Origin: Steroidobacteraceae bacterium
Lineage (GTDB): Bacteria; Pseudomonadota; Gammaproteobacteria; Steroidobacterales; Steroidobacteraceae
NCBI GenBank assembly: GCA_013044085.1
Contig: JABEVI010000083.1
Coordinates: 1 to 9,629 of the forward strand
Direction: 5' to 3'
DNA: 9,629 nucleotides
Position 1 is the stretch's first letter; each line of letters opens with the position of its first letter. Of the stretch, positions 7,334 to 9,629 are shown one piece after another. Below the pieces are notes generated by a model, which had not been told where the DNA came from, did no database searches, and saw nothing but the letters and a program-made list of their open reading frames with translations. A program made the position numbers and the translations under genes.

Positions 7334-8740
7334 ATGCACCCTGGAATAGAGCGCATCGAGAACCGGACCTACGAGGAAATCGAAGTTGGTGATTCGGCCC
7401 GTGTGACGCGGCGCTTGACCCGGCGGGATATCGATCTGTTCGCGACGGTTTCCGGCGACATCAATCCGACGCATGTGGATGCCGCTTTCGCGGCGAGCGA
7501 CGAGTTTCACGGGGTGATCGCCCACGGCATGTGGGGAGCGTCGTTGATTTCGACGGTGCTCGGCACCGAGTTGCCGGGACCCGGTACGGTCTATCTGCAG
7601 CAAAGCTTGCGCTTCCTGGGGCCGATCGCGCTGGGCGACACGGTGACCGTCACCGTCACCGCCCGCGAGAAGCATGCGCAGCACCACCAGATCAGCTTCG
7701 ACTGCCGCTGCGCGAACCAGCATGCGCAGGTGCTCATCGACGGCACGGCGCGGGTGATCGCACCCACCGAGAAGATCCGGCGTGCGCGAGTACTGCTGCC
7801 GACCGTGCTGGTGCAGGATCGCGGCGCGAAGTTCCGGGCGATGATTGCGCGCGCGGAAAAGCTGCCGCCGATCCTGACCGCGGTGGTGCATCCGGTCGAG
7901 TCCAACGCGCTCGCCGGTGCGGTGGATGCCGCGCAAGCCGGTCTGATCACACCGGTACTGATCGGCCCTGAGGAGAGGATCCGCGCTGCGGCTCGGGCGG
8001 CCGGGATCGATATCAGCCCGTACCGGCTGGTCGCGGCCGAACATTCCGCGGCGGCGGCGCAGGTCGCGGCGCAAATGGCGCACCGGGGAGAGGTGCAATC
8101 CCTGATGAAGGGCAGTCTGCATAGTGACGAGTTTCTGCATCCGGTCGTCGATCCTGGCAACAATTTGCGCACCGACCGGCGCCTGAGCCATGTCTTTCTG
8201 TTGGACGTGCCGAGCCACGACCGCCCCTTGTTCATCACTGACGGCGCCATCAACATCCACCCGGATCTGGAGACCAAGCGGGACATCGTGCAGAACGCGA
8301 TCGACATGGCGCATGCGCTCGGCATTGCCGCGCCGCGGGTCGCGATCCTCGCCGCGGTCGAGATGGTGAACTCAAAGATCGCCTCGACGCTCGACGCCGC
8401 GGCGTTGTGCAAGATGGCCGAGCGCGGTCAGATCAGCGGAGGTATGCTGGACGGCCCACTCGCCATCGACAACGCGGTGTCGCTCGCTGCGGCCAAAACC
8501 AAGCATCTGGTCTCCGAGGTGGCCGGTCAGGCCGATATCCTGGTTGCGCCGGATCTCGACGCCGGCAACATGATCGCCAAGCAGCTCGAATACCTCGCCG
8601 GCGCCGACATCGCCGGCGTCGTGCTCGGCGCCCGGGTGCCGATCATCCTGACCAGTCGTGCCGACAATGCGCAGAGCCGGCTGGCCTCCTGCGCCGTCGC
8701 GGCGTTGATCCGCCAGCACCGCACCGGACGCACGGCGTGA
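7334..8740 (+). CDS. Bifunctional MaoC-type enoyl-CoA hydratase / phosphate acetyl(butyryl)transferase fusion
   Basis: 468 aa in two domains. Residues about 10-145 are a hot-dog-fold MaoC/(R)-hydratase domain: GDINPTHVDAAFA at 41-53 carries the Asp/His pair D42 and H47 with the spacing seen in PhaJ hydratases, followed by IAHGM (62-66). This domain should hydrate trans-2-enoyl-CoA to (R)-3-hydroxyacyl-CoA. Residues about 155-468 are a Pta/Ptb acyltransferase: PVLIGPEERI near 207, SLMKGSLHSDEF near 256-267, ITDGAINIHPDLETKRDI at 301-318, GPLAIDNAVS near 374, APDLDAGNMIAKQLEYL near 405 and GARVPIILTSRAD near 432-444. It swaps phosphate and CoA on an acyl group, giving acetyl-CoA from acetyl phosphate. 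Both active sites look intact. The combination occurs in other proteobacteria under this bifunctional name (established knowledge). Placed between glgP and the kinase and opposite phosphoketolase, acetyl phosphate is the likely substrate, though butyryl or longer acyl groups would fit the hydratase half better. The stop overlaps the kinase start. Confidence 0.92.
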   Translation: MHPGIERIENRTYEEIEVGDSARVTRRLTRRDIDLFATVSGDINPTHVDAAFAASDEFHGVIAHGMWGASLISTVLGTELPGPGTVYLQQSLRFLGPIALGDTVTVTVTAREKHAQHHQISFDCRCANQHAQVLIDGTARVIAPTEKIRRARVLLPTVLVQDRGAKFRAMIARAEKLPPILTAVVHPVESNALAGAVDAAQAGLITPVLIGPEERIRAAARAAGIDISPYRLVAAEHSAAAAQVAAQMAHRGEVQSLMKGSLHSDEFLHPVVDPGNNLRTDRRLSHVFLLDVPSHDRPLFITDGAINIHPDLETKRDIVQNAIDMAHALGIAAPRVAILAAVEMVNSKIASTLDAAALCKMAERGQISGGMLDGPLAIDNAVSLAAAKTKHLVSEVAGQADILVAPDLDAGNMIAKQLEYLAGADIAGVVLGARVPIILTSRADNAQSRLASCAVAALIRQHRTGRTA

Positions 8741-9629
8741 GCGACGCGATCCTCACGATCAACGCCGGCTCCTCGAGCATCAAGTTCGCGCTCTACGCCG
8801 CGGACGCGCAGGCGGGCACGGTGGCTCGCGCGCCGCTCGCCGCCGGCGAGGCTGAGGGGATCGGCACCAACCCACACCTGAGAATTCTCGAGGACGGCCA
8901 CGTGACCGTGGACCAGGATTTTGCCGTGGACGCCGACCAGGACGTGATCTTGCGGCAGATCCTCGGGTGGATTGGGACGCATTCCTCGGGCCGGAAACTC
9001 GTCGCGGCGGGTCATCGGGTGGTTCACGGCGGTGCGCTGTTCGACGCGCCGACCCGGGTCAGCGCCGCGGTCATCGAGGCACTGGCCTCGCTCGCGCCGC
9101 TCGCGCCGCTGCATCAGCCCCATAACCTCGCCCCGATCCGGGTGCTGGCGGCGGCATCGCCGGATCTGCCGCAGGTCGCCTGCTTCGACACCGCCTTTCA
9201 CGCCGGCCAGGCAGCCGTCGTCACCCACTACGCGATACCGCGGGCTCTAAGCGAGGAAGGGGTGCGTCGTTACGGATTTCACGGCTTGTCCTACGAGTAC
9301 GTGAGCGGCACGCTCGCCGGATATCTCGGCGAGCGCGCCGCCGGCCGCATCGTGATCGCTCATCTGGGCAACGGCGCCAGCCTGTGCGCGATCGAGGGCG
9401 GCAGGAGCGTCGCCACCACCATGGGTCTGACCACGCTCGACGGGGTGCCGATGGGCACGCGCTCGGGAGCGATCGACCCGGGCGTGCTGCTGTACCTCAT
9501 GAAGGAAAAGGGCCTGGGTTACGATGCGCTCAGCGAGCTTCTCTATCATCGATCGGGACTGCTCGGCGTCTCGGGCATCAGCCCCGACATGCGCACCCTG
9601 CTCGCAAGTCCGGCCCCGCAGGCGCGCGA
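8737..9629 (+). CDS. ackA: Acetate (propionate/butyrate) kinase, C-terminus cut by window edge
   Basis: 297 codons are present of roughly 390-400 expected. It makes ATP and acetate from acetyl phosphate and ADP, reversibly, in the cytoplasm. My translation, starting at GTG, opens with SDAILTINAGSSSIKFALY, the first kinase signature (N9, S12, S14, K16). Then follow AGHRVVHGG (R94), APLHQPHNLAPI, CFDTAFHAGQ with the catalytic-type D151, RRYGFHGLSYEYV (H182), IAHLGNGASLCAI (209-215 core) and TTMGLTTLDGVPMGTRSG with R242. These are the active-site residues known from Methanosarcina acetate kinase, at matching spacing, so the enzyme should be active. The GTG at 8737 shares GTGA with the preceding stop (4-base overlap), a tight translational coupling. 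It is the third gene of the glgP operon. Propionate or butyrate kinase activity is possible given the fused partner. Confidence 0.95.
   Translation, partial: MSDAILTINAGSSSIKFALYAADAQAGTVARAPLAAGEAEGIGTNPHLRILEDGHVTVDQDFAVDADQDVILRQILGWIGTHSSGRKLVAAGHRVVHGGALFDAPTRVSAAVIEALASLAPLAPLHQPHNLAPIRVLAAASPDLPQVACFDTAFHAGQAAVVTHYAIPRALSEEGVRRYGFHGLSYEYVSGTLAGYLGERAAGRIVIAHLGNGASLCAIEGGRSVATTMGLTTLDGVPMGTRSGAIDPGVLLYLMKEKGLGYDALSELLYHRSGLLGVSGISPDMRTLLASPAPQAR

Noticed and set aside
4660..7356. Two minus-strand open frames (449 and 443 codons) opposite glgP
   Set aside because: They are mirror frames of the phosphorylase gene, without ribosome binding sites or family resemblance.
7642..7664. Short repeat of GTCACC units
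   Set aside because: It encodes an alternating Thr-Val beta strand in the hydratase domain and needs no other explanation.
9097..9114. Direct repeat of CTCGCGCCG in the kinase gene
   Set aside because: It encodes LAPLAPLH, which fits the normal family segment before HQPHNL; not a recent duplication.
1..9629. Mobile element, CRISPR array, tRNA or phage/defence genes
   Set aside because: I looked on both strands and found no repeat arrays, inverted terminal repeats, transposase or integrase motifs, or tRNA-like folds; composition appears uniform across the window.

Overview
This is a GC-rich window made up entirely of central carbon and redox metabolism genes. Gene density, codon use and closest family resemblance suggest a free-living proteobacterium, most likely beta- or gammaproteobacterial; this is an impression from the proteins, not a placement. 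I see no tRNA, rRNA, insertion sequence, prophage, CRISPR array or other sign of recent transfer. No stretch longer than about 175 bases lacks a gene.

Left arm, minus strand, read from right to left: a thiamine-diphosphate phosphoketolase (2178-4592), a 121-base gap, a GltD-like FAD/NAD(P) oxidoreductase carrying two C-terminal [4Fe-4S] ferredoxin modules (266-2056), and, overlapping its end by 13 bases, the start of a 2-oxoacid:ferredoxin oxidoreductase alpha subunit (KorA type) that runs off the left edge. The last two look like a korC-korA(-korB) operon: a 2-oxoglutarate oxidoreductase with its own flavin/Fe-S subunit passing electrons between ferredoxin-type centres and NAD(P).

Right arm, plus strand: an alpha-glucan (glycogen) phosphorylase (4765-7305), a fusion of a MaoC-type hydratase with a phosphate acyltransferase (7334-8740), and an acetate kinase (8737 onward, cut by the right edge). 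Gaps are 28 bases and then a 4-base GTGA overlap, so these three look like one operon. A 172-base divergent intergenic region (4593-4764) separates it from the phosphoketolase.

Taken together, the divergent genes form a route from stored polyglucan to C2 units. The phosphorylase releases glucose 1-phosphate. After conversion to fructose 6-phosphate or xylulose 5-phosphate by enzymes not in this window, phosphoketolase splits the sugar phosphate to acetyl phosphate. Acetyl phosphate can then go to acetyl-CoA through the acyltransferase domain, or to acetate plus ATP through the kinase. The neighbouring Kor module handles the 2-oxoglutarate/succinyl-CoA step with low-potential electrons. All parts belong to known families. 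The points most worth checking are the gene combination, the hydratase-acyltransferase fusion and the incomplete N-terminal cysteine set of the KorC-like protein. I do not see an undescribed system of a new kind here.
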